Shown here in pieces: positions 24,301 to 38,600 of a stretch of DNA of 64,000 bases (its first letter is position 1; the number at the start of each line of letters is the position of its first letter). The translations under genes were made by a program, and so were the position numbers. Origin of the DNA: Cepaea nemoralis (lineage: Eukaryota; Mollusca; Gastropoda; Stylommatophora; Helicidae); the NCBI GenBank assembly GCA_014155875.1, contig JACEFZ010024504.1, forward strand, positions 372,001-436,000, read 5' to 3'. The notes beneath the pieces are model-generated. The model ran no database searches. It saw nothing but the letters and a program-made list of their open reading frames with translations, and was not told where the DNA came from.

Positions 24301-27300
24301 GGGTTGCGTTAGTAAAAACATCACAAATAAGGTGTTAGTCAACCGATTTTTAGTTAAATAAACAACACAATGAAGGGAAAAGCATGCAGAATATGTTACT
24401 CACGTGATTGTTGTCGGTAATCCATATATGAACACAAATATTTACGAAATACAGCATATTATTTGTGATTTTCCGTCATCTATACGGCAATTTACAAACA
24501 CATTTTCAGAATCATAATCACTTTGTTTAAAGTCCGACTCACGACTGCTAATGCAAAGTAACGCTTTTCACTGATATCTAGCTGCGATTAATAGTCAACT
24601 TCGTGCCCTTTAATGTCATTTAAATTGAACCTAGCGAAATCTCGGCTATCACTTGAAGAATCGCCGAAATCCATTTTGAAAAACTAAGCATAAAAACCCC
24701 AAAAACATTCAAACAAAGTCCGTAAAAGTCTGTTCAAATCCATAGTAGGTGCTTACAAATGGCGGCCACGTTGTCAAGCTATCGGTGAAAGCGAAAGTAG
24801 CCGTCGGAAGTATCGGAAAGCCGAGAGATCGCGTTTTTACAATGCATAATAGTATCGGGCGGTTTGGGACGTTTCGCCCGTTTACGGTATCGAACGTAAA
24901 TGGCCGTTCCACCCTGTAAAGGGTTAATGGTTTTGGAAAGGGAAGACTGAAGCATAGCAACTTTGTAGAAACTGCAAAACGAAAGATTAGGGTAGATCCC
25001 ATACTTAACATATCAACAGTCAAACCCATTTACAATGGACACAAGCTCCCAGCTTGGAGACAGCAGCAACTGCCTGAGATGATAGAAAACATTCCTGGTA
25101 TTGAGAAAAAGAACACTCAGAATGAAATCAAAAGAAGAAAAATAACCCTAAACTACATAAAAGAACATTACCCAAGCAGCAATTGGACCCATGCATATAT
25201 AGATGGATCAGCCAAAAATTCAATAGAAAATGAAGGATAAATTCTCCTAAATTTAAAATATAGAGCAAAAAAAAAAACAGTCAGTGGCAACTGGAAAATT
25301 GTCAAGTAACTTCAAAGCGGAGGTAGAGGCTTTAAAAACTGCAGCAGAAATGCTCTTGATGGAGGAAAATAAAGAGAAGCAAATAGCTATCTTCACAGAT
25401 GCAAAGTCAGCTGTCTCAATACTGAAGAGCAAAAACAGCACAGAACTAGCTGACCTAAGAGCAGCACTCCATGGTTTATGCCAGAAATCCAAAAAAGTTG
25501 TAATACAAGTGGATCCCATCACATTGCAGTATACCTGGAAATGAAGAGGCTGACAGACTAGCAAAAGAGGGCATCGACTACCACAGCCTGACAAAGACAT
25601 AACCTATAATAAGGCAAAGAGGTTTATAAAAAGCACTTATAGAACCAAATGGGAATCAGAGCATCCAGGCCACCAGAAGGATGATGCATACTACAAACTC
25701 GACTGAAGAGAACAAGTAGCGATCTTCAGACTCCGCACAGGACATAACAGGCTGAAATACCACTTGTTCAATAAACTAAAGATAGGAGATACTGATGAAT
25801 GTAATTGTGGAACTGGTAAAATGACAGCTAAACATTTGCTGCAGGAGTGCCCAATATATGCAGAACAGAGAAAGATATTTTGGCCCACACTGCCACATGG
25901 CGATGGCAGATACACATCATGCGGAGAAGGTAAAAGGAAAAACCCAAGTGTATAGTAAAGTAGATGGTGCACGAAGAACCAGGGAAACGGGATGCGTCAC
26001 GGAATGTGAACCTGACAACCAGAGCATACGCTGTGACTTTCATCAAGCAGATCGGTTGTGTTTCTAAGTTCGAGAAGGACTAAAGCGGCTTCTGAAGAGA
26101 TAGAAGGCTGGCAGTGGGATCATTCAAGGATGTGGATAGCCTATGACATATCTGGAAAAGCGCCATGGATTTTCTAAAGACGGGAAAACGCTAGACGACA
26201 GATTCGGATGAGAACGACAGAGAGGACGAATTGGAAGAACACAAGGGAGAATGAAGGTTACTGAATGTTTGTAGGGGAAAAGGCAGGGATGGATATCAAG
26301 GTTAGTGTAATATAGGAATTAGGCCCTTCTCGGCGGCACGAAAAACTAATTTAACTGCTAACTAGTATATGTGACTGTCTTGCAAATTCCAGATTAAAAA
26401 CGGATATTAACTTTTCCTCGAGCGTCGACATTGTAATTGATTCCCGTTCGCCAGTCATGTTCTTTATAAGTTGATTTTCACCGTTTCATTAATGAGCCAC
26501 GTGCCTTATTGTTAGTAAATCCAATTAGAGTATCATGGCTTTACACTGAAGAAAGGAAGACTAACATGTTGGCACACACCTGCTTCATTTGAGGACAAGC
26601 TCTATGGAGATGTCAACAAGCTCAAGTTGACTGCAGCTTACTTTAACTACATTCAGGTTGACATTTAAAGGTGCATGAAGAAGTATTTAGACAGCCACAC
26701 CTCATACCACAGGTATGTCGGTTACAAAAGCCTCCCAGAGGCATGAAATGGAATATTGCTTGGATAGCAAATCCATTACGTGGAAAGTCTGAATCAAAAG
26801 CTCACTGTGTGGGCTTCATAAAAGGTAGAAAAAGTGTCCTAGTGGCACGAAATTGAATATTACTTGGATAGCAAATCCATTACGTGGAAAGTCTGAATCG
26901 AAAGCTCACTGTGTGGATGTCATCTGCAACTGCATTCTTCTGGTTTCCGGAAGAACAGCCTATGGTGAACGGAAGGCCCAATATACAGAAGTGAGGCTAA
27001 GCAGCCATGTGCAGGATGTGACGATTCCTTGGGTGAGCCCAGTACCAGAGCGCTGTGTCAAGTATGGAGGCGCCCTTGGATGGCGGCGAATGCCCATGGT
27101 CTGCCCTGCCTTCCCTTGAGGGCTGACCAGGGTGTCTTTGGCTGTTCTATATGGGCCAGCTGGGATGGGGGATAACACCGCAACAGTGAGAGTCAAATAT
27201 CCTAAGAAACCCCCAGGAAGGTTAACCCGGTCAACAAATGCCGGAAGTCGGAAGTGTCCGCCTAACGGCGCAAGAATGCAGCTCTGCTGTAAACAGGCAC

Positions 27301-30300
27301 AACGCAATCACGTGCGGAAAAAAAATAAAATCCGGATGAACGTAGAAGAAGAAGAAAGAAGAAATGGAATAAGCCTGCAAACAAAGCTGAAAGTCTACAA
27401 AGCAGTTGCATTATCCACACTGCTATATGCTTGTGAAACCTGGACTGTTTATCAGCGGCACGCTAGGAAATTAAACCACTTCCACACAGTCTGCCTTAGG
27501 AAGCTACTGAAGATTAAATGGCAAGACAAGATCCCAGACACTGAAGTCCTAGAAAGAGCGTCCATGCCCAGTATGCACTCTACTAATGAAGAATCAGATT
27601 CGCTGGGCTGGTCACTTGATTCGCATGCCAGATCACAGGCTCCCTAAACAAATTTTTTTATGGCGAGTTGCGTCGTGGTAAACGCTTCCCAAGGCGGCCA
27701 GAGGAAATGCTTTAAAGACACTGAAAATCTCACTGAATGCTTTTGGAATTCATCATGACACCTAGGAGACTGCAACCAGAGACCGAAATTTGTGGCGTGC
27801 GAGGCAACCAGGACTGCAAGAGCTGTAAAGAAAAGGTAGGACAGAAAAACCACTGCAGGAAATCCTCCTCCAGAAACATCAAGCATTCTTTGTCCACATT
27901 GTCAAAGAACATTTCGAGCCAAAATAGGCCTTATCAGCCATCTTAGAACTCACGGCTCCATACTTTCAACCCCACTGGATGAAATGAATGGTCATCATCA
28001 TTCTTGATGGACAAACAACACAAATAAAATGGGTGTAAGTTATACACCAGATGAGTGACAACTTTTCATTGACAGCTCTAAAAGAAGTATGAAAGATGTT
28101 CTCTTACACAATGGTAACAAATATGGCTCAAATCCAATTGCTCATTCTACTACAATGAAAGCAACGATCGTAAACTTGCCTACAATGAAGGAGGGGTATG
28201 CTACAATAAGCACACTTCTGAAAAAAATTGAAGTACTTAGAACATAACTGGACATTCTGTGTAGACCTTAAAATGAATTTCTTGCTTGGACAGTAAAGGG
28301 GATTCACCAAATATTCATCCTTGATATGTTTGTGGGATAGCAGGACAAAAGATACGCACTGGACAAAGAAATAGTAGTTGTTGAAGGATGAATTCAAAGA
28401 TGGAGAAGAAAATATTGTCAACAAGCCTCTCATTGATTGAAAAAGAGTTCTACTGCCACCATTGCAACTAAAGTTTTGCTTTCATGAAGCAATTTGTTAA
28501 GACACTGAACAAAGATGGTACCTGTTTTAATTATTTATGCAGAAAGTTTTCGGGATTGAGCATAGACAAACTTAAAGCTGGAATTTTTGATGGACCTTAA
28601 ATTAGAAAGTCTCCCCCGATGTGTCTCCACCTTGCCGTGGTGGGGGAGCTTGCGTGTCCCATTGACCCCATGTGCTTGCCGATGGATGAAAACTACATAT
28701 CGGACAGCTTATGGGATAGGGGCCAGACTAAGAGAGACACAACCTGCTGCTCTGCAGGTAGACTGAGGATAGCTGTCAAAAGTTTAAATCAGGCGCACGA
28801 AGGCAGAAGTTCTTGGTCCGGACACATATTCTAAGGCTCTCTGTCGAGGGTTGAGGCTGAACGGCTCTAAGCCATAAACCCTCGGATGTGAGAGCCGGGC
28901 CGATACCCACCTACCGAAAAATAGTGGTGAGATACTGAGCACGGTACATGCCCAGTTCTGATACTTGTTCGAAGGCTCTCAGCTGGGGGATATGAGTGTT
29001 TCCCGGATGAGAGGGCCTGGCCATTTCTCGTTCACTGCTGCAGGAGGTAAGGTGCTGAGCCGGCAGCACATGTAGCCTACCTCGTGAGCGAGTACTAACA
29101 GGTAGAAAAAGTGCCCCAGTCGAATGAAATGGTTACGAAAACTGTCTGTATCTAACTCAGAGAGTGTAGACTAAAGTGGAAAAACGTTTAAATAACACGA
29201 AATGGAACGCACGGCTAGTGAATCCATTGCGTGGTCCGAAGTCAAAAGCAAAAGCTTACCGAGTGGATGTCGCCCGCAGTCTGACCGTTCCTGGTGTGTG
29301 CTTGAGTGACCAGTGGCAAGCGAGATGCCCAACACATGGAAGTGAGGAACTAAAGCAGCTATGAGCAGGACGTGGCAACACCTCGGGTGAGCCCAGTCTC
29401 AGAGCAATATGTGCCGGCTCTGCAATTATGGAAGCCTCCTTGGATAGTGAGGGAATGCCCATGGTCTGCCCCTGCCTTCCCTTGAGGGTTGACCGTGATG
29501 TCAGTTGACCGTTCTATCTTGACCAGCTGAGATGTGGGCGACATCACAACAATAAGTCCAACGTGCCTCGAAACCCGAGGAAGGCTAACCTCATTAAAAA
29601 AATGCCTGCCGAAGCCGGAAGTGCCGTCCTACGGGTGGCAAAATAAAAATTGGCACTATACATTTACGTCCGAGTGAAATGTCTCTCGTGCTAGGAACAG
29701 CTCTGACTACCTAGTTTCCGAATGCCGCTCTTGTTCAGAACAGCTCTAACTAGGTAGTTTTCGAATGTCCGTCGGCCTGGAACAGCTCAACGGGCACAAC
29801 GACAAGCACATGTCCGAACCGAAAACTTGCTGAGTGGATACCGTCTGCAGACCTGCCTGGTTTGTGCCATGAGCAGAACGTAACGATTCCCTCAGTGAGC
29901 CCAGCAACCAGAGCGCTATGTGTCGGCTCTGCAATTATGGAAACCACCCAGGATGGCAGAAAATGCTATGGACTGTCCCTGCCTTCCTTTGAGGGATATG
30001 ACCGTGAAGTCTTCGACTGTTCCAACTTGACCAGCTGTTAGGTGGACAGTACCACAAAAGTGAGTCTCCCAGGAATGCTAACCTGGTCAAAAATGCACGC
30101 TAAAAGCCGGATGTGTTGACCTAAGGGTTTTGACCCAAAGGTGCCTAACAAGACACACTGCAATCACATCTGGAAAAAAAACACTCTGGATGAACGCAAA
30201 GAAAAAGAAATTGTAAAGTTGTTAAAAAATCAAAATTTTATTGATCTGACGAACATAACAGAGTCCATAGCCTGGTCATTATTTGTTTTACGCCCATGTG

Positions 30301-32518
30301 TTGCCGGGGCCCATACGGGGGAGCAAAGAATAGTAACACTGTTGCCTACCATACACGTCGTAAGAGGCTGATGATGTCTATGTCGTCCTGCTACTGAGTG
30401 AATGCGTGGCGCGACACTGTGAGCTGTGAATTTCGCGTGGAATGCTTTTGCATCGGTCCGCGGTTGTTTTTAGCGTGAACCGCGTGTTCGGAACGATGGT
30501 GGCCAGCTGTTGCTGGATTGAATGGTTTGCCTTTTCGGTTCACGAGTACTTTTTTCAGGAGACTCCTGGGAGTCGGCGCTGTAGCTACGGAGTTCATGCT
30601 TTGTGCGGCGCTTTCGGTGGGTCGCCCTGTGGAAAGAGACCGAGCCATATGGGATAAAACCCGGGTCAATGAAGTCTTTCTGGTGACTGCTGTTTCCATC
30701 GACGATGAACTGTATTTTTCGAGGAGGACTTTTGTGTTGGCATTCTGGTGGTGGCATTATGCAGTGTACCTGTGCGGGCTGTTGGCTTGCCGACACTCCT
30801 GTCTATTCCATTGTTCACATAGGGCAGTGAGGAGTATTTTGTGTGACATTCACTGGCACAGGAACGGAGCAATATGGGGACGAACCGTTGCCGTGAAGTT
30901 GGAACCGCGACTAACTAACTAACTATTTGTTTTAGTTGTGCAAAACTTTCTGGGTAACTTTAAAGCAAACAATTATTCTGAATTAGGTGAAAATACGCTG
31001 TCGAGTATTTGTAAGCTTGGATGCAACATGAGCATGAAATTGCACTACCTCCATAACCATTTACATTTTTCCCCCAAGAATCTTGGTGACTTTAGTGAGG
31101 AGCAAGATGAAAGATTTCACCAAGATGTAAAATCAATGGAAGAGAGATAAGAGGGATTTTGGGACGCGCACATGAAGGCAAATTACTGTTGGACCTCAAC
31201 CTCTATGCAGGCCTGCTGCCCATTCCCTTCACTCACGACCCAGTGTTACTATTACACTGTGCCAACCTGCCATGTCTTCTGGTACTTTAATCCACTCGTT
31301 TTCACGATTGATTGTCTCTAGATCACACACACCTGGCATATAGATATTTCTGCCTGTGCCATCCAGGACCTACCACGTCTCAGTCTATGACCCTCGACCA
31401 TATCCATGGCTTCATACAGGAGTTGATCCCATCTGCAGCAACTCTCAGGTACTGTTTGGCTTGAAGGACCATATGACTGTCCGCCATTGTTAGTAGTGCC
31501 AGGACATGCCTCATGTATATAATTGGTGTGTTCTTTGTGCACCCCAGGATCACCTGCATGGCCGCATTCTGTATGTGCTCCAACTGTTCATGCTGGCTCT
31601 TTGATAATGTCAGCAGCCCCAAACCATACTCAATGGCTGAAATTATTAACTGCTGAAAGAGCCTGTAAAGCATTCTTTGCTCTACCCAAGTTGCTGCCAT
31701 CGCCCTCAGTGCATTATTAAGTCCCTTATCAGCCTTCATCACCAAAGCCTCCACATGATCCTTAAAAGACAAATACCGGTCAAAAATGATTCCCAAGTAC
31801 TTCAATTGACTCCCTCTACTAAGGGGACATGCATTCAAATAATACATGGGACAGTGCCTTCACGATTTGGTTATCCAGGGAATACCACACAGCTGTTTGG
31901 GTTTATAAGGGCCCCTGCATCTCTGCACTAAAATCTCGTGGTGTCTGTTGTTCTACCCAAACATGGTTAAATAGTCTATGTAGCCAAACTATTCCTACTT
32001 CTCTTACTGCTTTAATTAGTTCATTTCGTATTTCATCCGTGTCCTGGTGATTTGTTCAATGGGGCTAATCTGACGGCTTCTATATTTTCTTCTTTAAGTA
32101 TGTCTGGTTCTAGTTCTTTGGTGGCATAAGTGTCGGTTTCTTAAATTCCTGTGACATCTGATGGAATGTTGAGAAGTTGTTCAAAGTACTGCTTCCATCT
32201 TATTAGGATTTGTTTTTGTTCACTTATTGCCAGAAGTTGTATATTTCATTCCCCTGGAAGGTTAACCCGGTCAACAAATGCCCGCAGAAGTCGGATGTGT
32301 CGACCTAATGTCGCAAGAACGCAGCTCTGCTGTAAACAGTGTCACAAATACAATTTGGAATGTCCTCATATGCCATGTACTGGAGTTAGTATATTCTGTA
32401 TTGAGAGGCAAAAGATTTGCTGATCTAGCTATTTCATAAAACAGATGTATTAACTATTTTAATGCTGAGGAAATGAACATAATAAAAACAAGGGGCAAAC
32501 AAATAACTAAAACACTGT

Positions 32519-32615
<97 letters not shown>

Positions 32616-35600
32616 ATATATGTACGTGCTTGTGTGTGTGTATCACACTGGACAGATCACAGGGATGGGTTATCAAACCCTAAATTAAATAACAGACTGT
32701 TAAGTAAAGTAAAAGAGAATCATAAATAATTGTAAAACATCATTTGTAACAATTGTAACAACCTAACACAAAGAGATGATGATAGCAAACCTGAGAACTA
32801 CACTGTGGTAACCTGGAGCTATATCATCTGTGACTGGGTGCAAGAAAACATTCGCATATCTGAAATACAGGACACCATTATAATGATCACAATCACATAA
32901 ACTAAGTACTATGTAAATGTTATTCTGTTTCAACATGTATTAAAAAAACACAATTCTTGTTAACCCTTTACAAGGCATAGCGTCTGATTCCGGCCGATGC
33001 GAGAAAACGATCGTAGCGGCCAACTCAGGCCGATACTATTATGCATTGTAAAATCGCGATCTCTCGGCTTTCCGACACTTCCGATGGCTACTTTCGCTTT
33101 CGCCTACAGCTTGACAACGTGGCCGCCATTTGTAAACGCGATAGTATCAATTTAAACGGACTTTTAAGGACAATTTTTGATAGTTTTCGGGATTTTTACG
33201 CTGTTTTTCAAAATGGATTTCGGCGATTCTTCAAGTGATAGCCGAGATTTCGCTAGGTTCATTTTAAATGACATTAAAGGGCACGAAGTTGACTATTAAT
33301 CGGAGCTAGATATCAGTGCAAAGCGTTACTTTGCATTAGCAGTCGTGAGTCGGACTTTAAAGAAAGTGATTATGATTCTGAAAATGTGTTTGTATATTGC
33401 CGTATAGGTGACGGAAAATCACAAACAACATGCCGTATTTCGTAAATATTTATGTTCATGTATGGATTACCGGCAACAATCACGTGAGTAACATATTCTG
33501 CATGCTTTTCCCTTCATTGTGTTGTTTATTTAACTAAAATCGGTTGACTAACACCTTATTTGTGATGTTTTTACTAACGCGACCCGAACTTTTTCCAAAC
33601 CTGAAAAAATCTTGCCCGTTTAGGGCTACAAAATGGACAAGCGTCTGCCCTGTAAAGGGTTAACAAATATTATACAGGAGACTATGATGACAAACAATCA
33701 ATTAACACTTATAACAGAGGCACATGTGTGCCAGAGGCGGAGTTTATGCTGACCAAGACCTCTCTTCCTCTGTGTGGAAGTTTGGAAGGCACCCTAGTAG
33801 ATACTAGTCTGGCTGTGGGTGATAGGATCTATCACGGTGTCCTCTGTGATGAAGCCAAACTGTGCATGCTATAAGACTGCAAGAATCACAGCAATTCCCT
33901 ACAATGATGGTACACATCAACACCTACATCTAGTACTCAGCGCTTAGCTGTAGAGCATGTTTACAATCAGCATGTTTCTGGCCTGATAGTAAAGAAAACT
34001 CCATCATCAGTTTCCAATTCCACAAGTCATACAAGAATAATCAACTCACTTTGATGGGTTTAAAAACAGCACTTCAACAAAGTAGCATAAGAACTCATCT
34101 TGCTGTGTACATGGTTTTAACATAATTTGTCTTTACTTTCTATGCAAGTTTCCCATATAGTAAATTCTGTACATATTTCCCCAAGCATTTAATGTAAATA
34201 CATAATTATTCTTGTCTTGTATATTTAACTTTTATGTTTATGACATATATATTCTGTATATCCACACATATAATGGCCATTCCAAGTCTTTATTTTTCCA
34301 TTTCTATTTCATGTCTGCCACCATGTTATTGCATGTACAAGATAGGAGAAACCTGTTACTACTTCTAGTATCTTCTCATTTACTGTTGTTCTTCTTCTTC
34401 TGTTTGCTTGAGAATATTTTATTCCTAATAACAGCATTAGAAATAATCCGTGGGCGGCCAGAAAAAAAAACGCTACAAGAATACCGTAAGTATGCTGTCA
34501 ATTCCTTCGGAGCAACACAAAACATTTATAAACATTTATTCTACTTTTGTTCACCTGAAATTTGACTATAACTTCAATGTTGTCTCTTGTATGAATCCAA
34601 CTGTCTTTTTTAGTTCACTGAGTGGTCCATACAGTTTATCTTTCACTGTTGTTTCTCTAGACCAGAAGGTTTGCCTAGATATGTCGAATGTTGGGCTGTC
34701 TTGGAGAATGTAATCTGCTGTCTGCGGCACCAGTCCACGTATGCACATGCCTAATTCACCAATCTTGAATTGTGTTTACATGTGGTTGCGTAATTTATTG
34801 AGTTCTGTTCTGAGGCACAGAATATTGATTTGTTCTTGTCTGTCCATAAGGTAGTAGTCGTCTTGAGTAGGTTTTGATGTGAACCATGGCTAGTAGTTAG
34901 TTATTTCTCCATTACTATCTTGATTGCCTGGATTTCTACATCATAGTTATGGCAGTACTTTCCTGCTGGTACTCTGACAGTGTCCCTAGTATTATTTGAG
35001 TATTCTATGTACACTCTCGCTCCTCCATTTCTAACAGAATTTTGTGCTGACCCATCTGTATAGATTCAGAGCCAAAGGGCCTGTGGGTATTCGTCATCAA
35101 AGGCTGTGATGTTGATTGTTGACCTCTCTTTTCAATTGCAAATTATCAGTTTTCATTTTTTGAATATTCATATCTAATCGATGATCCTCTGCTTTGTTCG
35201 CCAACCCAGTCTTTGTATACTTGGGTTGGACATTCAGAAAGATTATGCACATAACCAACCCTGCCAAGTGAACAGGCAGCAAAGCAATTTTCAGAATGCA
35301 CACAGAACTAACAGCCTGAGATGCCATTTTTTCAACAAGCTAAATAAAGGTAAAAGATACTGATAAATTAACAATGGAATTACTAAAATAGGCTAAACAT
35401 TTGCTATAAAAATGTCCAGAACAGAAAATTATTTTGATCTAAGCTGTCTTCACATGACTAGTTCTGGTTTGGATTTAACATTTATTTAGTCTGTGCAAGG
35501 TCATTTGTTGCATACTGTATCATTAGACAAAAGTCTTCATTCATCACTTAAAGAATTGTTCAATAAAGGCATTCTAGAAAAATCAGTCAATCAGTCCTCT

Positions 35601-38600
35601 CACTACCAAGAACTCCCACATGCCCAAAGTATTATATCCACGATAATGTATATAGGTTAGTTCCATTGATGAAAGACACTCACGCATACTAGAGCTACCC
35701 ATTTTTTACTTTCTATATCTCTGACATTAAATCAGATATAGCAACCTATGTATATTTAATGCCTGTGAGTGATCAGGATGCAACAGTTGCTGACCCCTAT
35801 TCCATCCTCATACTGGATTTTGCAATGATGTAAGCACTGTACCATTCTTGATTGATTGACTGATTGATTGATTTAGGAATCGACATCACAGCATTCGGGG
35901 CATTCCCATAAGTACCATTCTTTTACAGTTCTACCCTGTACTCTGGTTGTAAACCTTCATTCTAGAGATTTCCAAACACACCACTGATCCATCAGTATAA
36001 ATAATAACATGCTAACCACTGTAATGATTCAGTTATCAAGTAACTGCTGAATACCTGCCTCAATTTGCTCTCCACATTGGTTACGTGCATAATTGTAGAC
36101 TCCGTCCTCACTATAGTGTCCTTCCACTCTTGAGTCGATACCCTAATATATCATTCAAGTTTGTTTTATTTATTTTGCCTCATGAAACAATCATCATTTT
36201 CTGGTCAACTTATGAGAAGAGAAGATCCTGAGAATATAGTGATAACAGATAAATGTGAGGGAATTTGAGGCATGGTTGACAGAGGGATAATATGTTATGA
36301 GCTGGCAGAGTGGCAAGAAAATGGCAGATGTTTGTGAACATAATTACACCATCTCGCATGGCAAAAGATTTTAGCAACAATAATGTTGAAGCAAATATGA
36401 TACTCTATAAAACTTACTTGTGAGTGGCCGCTGCCCTCCAGACAAGCATTATGGATTTTTTCCACTGCTTAAACGACTTCTCTTCCTCTGTATCACTGCT
36501 ACAAAATTTTAAAAAAGTTAAAAGAATGTTTAAGTGCAAGAATCTCAAATTTCTTGCTAACATCAAAATATAAAGACAAATCTTGGTTAAGAAGAAGACA
36601 CAGCCCATGATAATAGCATTGAGCAATAGTGGTTAGTGTTCACCAAACACTGTTGTTTGGAATTTGTTGACTCCTTCAACCAGTACGACTCAGCCTCATA
36701 AAAAGGTTCCAAATTGCTGTTATAAGCCGGGGGCACAGAGTTGGGGCAAGTTCCCAACCTAGCAGGATACCCCCCATGGCTTGTGCAATCATCGCCTCTG
36801 GCAGAGAAAGTCCAACTCCTGGCCCTCATGTGGCGGAACTGTTTTAACTAAGAGGAGAAGGGACAAATGGTGAGTCTCTGATGCCGTAAAACCAGACTGC
36901 TCTAGATATGTATGTATGTACATACATGCACAGATACGTGTATACATACATATCAACCTTGAGTAAGAGCACAATCTACTCTAGCAAAGAAAAAGCTGCG
37001 GCTGCAGCAGGATATAACAATATGAATTGGAAACAAATAGGTATATTAAACTCCTGCGAGAAGAAATGTACTAAACATCAGCAACGTTGCACATACCTTA
37101 CAAGGAGATCCATCCAGATGTTAGCTATCTGTGGTGTCCTTGACAAAGATTCTGAGAATCGAAACGTCTGTAGTCCTGTGTGTCGCATTGTACGCGTTTG
37201 TATGTATTTTATTTTATTTTTCATTTTATATATTTATTGAGTGCTTCTGATTTCGGATATTCACCTGTATTTCGCGATACGATGGATCTCCTTGTAAGGT
37301 ATGTGCAACATTGTTGATGTTTAGTACATTTCTTCTCACAGGAGTTTAATATACCTATTTGTTTCCAATTCATACTCTAGCAAAGGACAGACAATACAGA
37401 TCTATATCTGATCAATCACTACTGTTCAGGCGATCGCACACAGGCACTGGACACACTATGAATAAGAGAAAAAAACTGATTATATGTGCCGATTTCGACA
37501 GCCACTCACAGAACTGGGGTTATGATCACGTGGACCAGAGAGGAGAGAGACTGGAAGACTGGCAGGATGAGAATAGATTCATCTTGATTAACAAGCCGTC
37601 CGACCCACATACTTTCTACTCGAGATCATGGGGTTATGATCACGTGGACCAGAGAGGAGAGAGACTGGAAGACTGGCAGGATGAGAATAGATTCATCTTG
37701 ATTAACAAGCCGTCCGACCCACATACTTTCTACTCGAGATCATGGGGTTATGATCACGTGGACCAGAGAGGAGAGAGACTGGAAGACTGGCAGGATGAGA
37801 ATAGATTCATCTTGATCAACAAGCCATCTGACCCACATACCTTGTACTTGAGATCATGGCACCCTATAACTAAGCCTGACCTGGCTTTTTCATTCACCAG
37901 ACCTGGAATGGAATATCACACAAATTGTTGGGAAACAACTCAGTGGCAGTGACCATCGGGCAGTCTAACTGAAGAAATTGAGCTTGTAAGTGAAATCAGC
38001 ACCATCTTAAGGTGGAACTATAAGACAGCAGAGTATATCATATGTAAGGTCACCAGAATGGTTACCATCTCACTGTGGAGTACCCAGAAACGAGAAGGCT
38101 TATCAACTAGCTAAAATAGGATCAATAGTAGAAGAAGAACTTGATGCACCTGTTACATACCGCAAAAGAAAAGAATGATTAAATCAGTCAGTAAGCCACC
38201 AACACCAACTCAAGACGATTACCACCTTAAGGACAGATCAGAACAAATCATCATGTGCCTCAGAACAGGACACAATAGATTATGCAACCACATGTGTACA
38301 AAATTAAAGATTGCCGAATCGGCCATGTGCACATGTGGATTGACACCGCAGATGACATACTCCAAGACTGCCCAAAATGCGACACATATAGGCAAATTTT
38401 CTGACCTTAAAAGAAACGCAGTGGAAGTTTTGGACCACTGAGTGAACTAAAAAGATAGTTGAATTAATACAAGAGATAACATTGCAGTTATAGTCAAATT
38501 TCAAGCGAACAAAAGAAGAAGCCTCATAAAACAGGACTCATAAATTGTGGTGTGGTAACTTCAGTCACAAGCACGGGAGAAAGTTAAAGCAGCTGTGATG

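Larger units (their letters stand above)
21150..25962 (+). mobile_element. I-superclade (Nimb-like) LINE, nearly full length, split by a MITE
   Basis: 5' UTR about 21150-21411. The endonuclease is at 21580-22300 ([33 protein letters not shown]). RT is at about 22350-24170, with [21 protein letters not shown] and FADDLAIW at about 23583. RNase H is at about 25180-25570 (YIDGSA, E and TDAKSA motifs), followed by the RTGHNRL and [18 protein letters not shown] tail to 25960. A TTAA MITE (24223-24927) interrupts it between RT and RNase H, and the reading frame resumes after the insertion. Several frameshifts and stops exist, and the endonuclease SDH motif is altered to SYQ, so the copy is inactive. 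Assignment to the I superclade rests on endonuclease, RT and RNase H occurring in this order. Confidence 0.85.

Noticed and set aside
32434..32688. YIYI/IYIY proteins on both strands, also at 50274-50616
   Set aside because: Translations of (TA)n microsatellites.
35545..35640. A gypsy RT relic ([10 protein letters not shown])
   Set aside because: Only about ten residues match and flanking motifs are missing.
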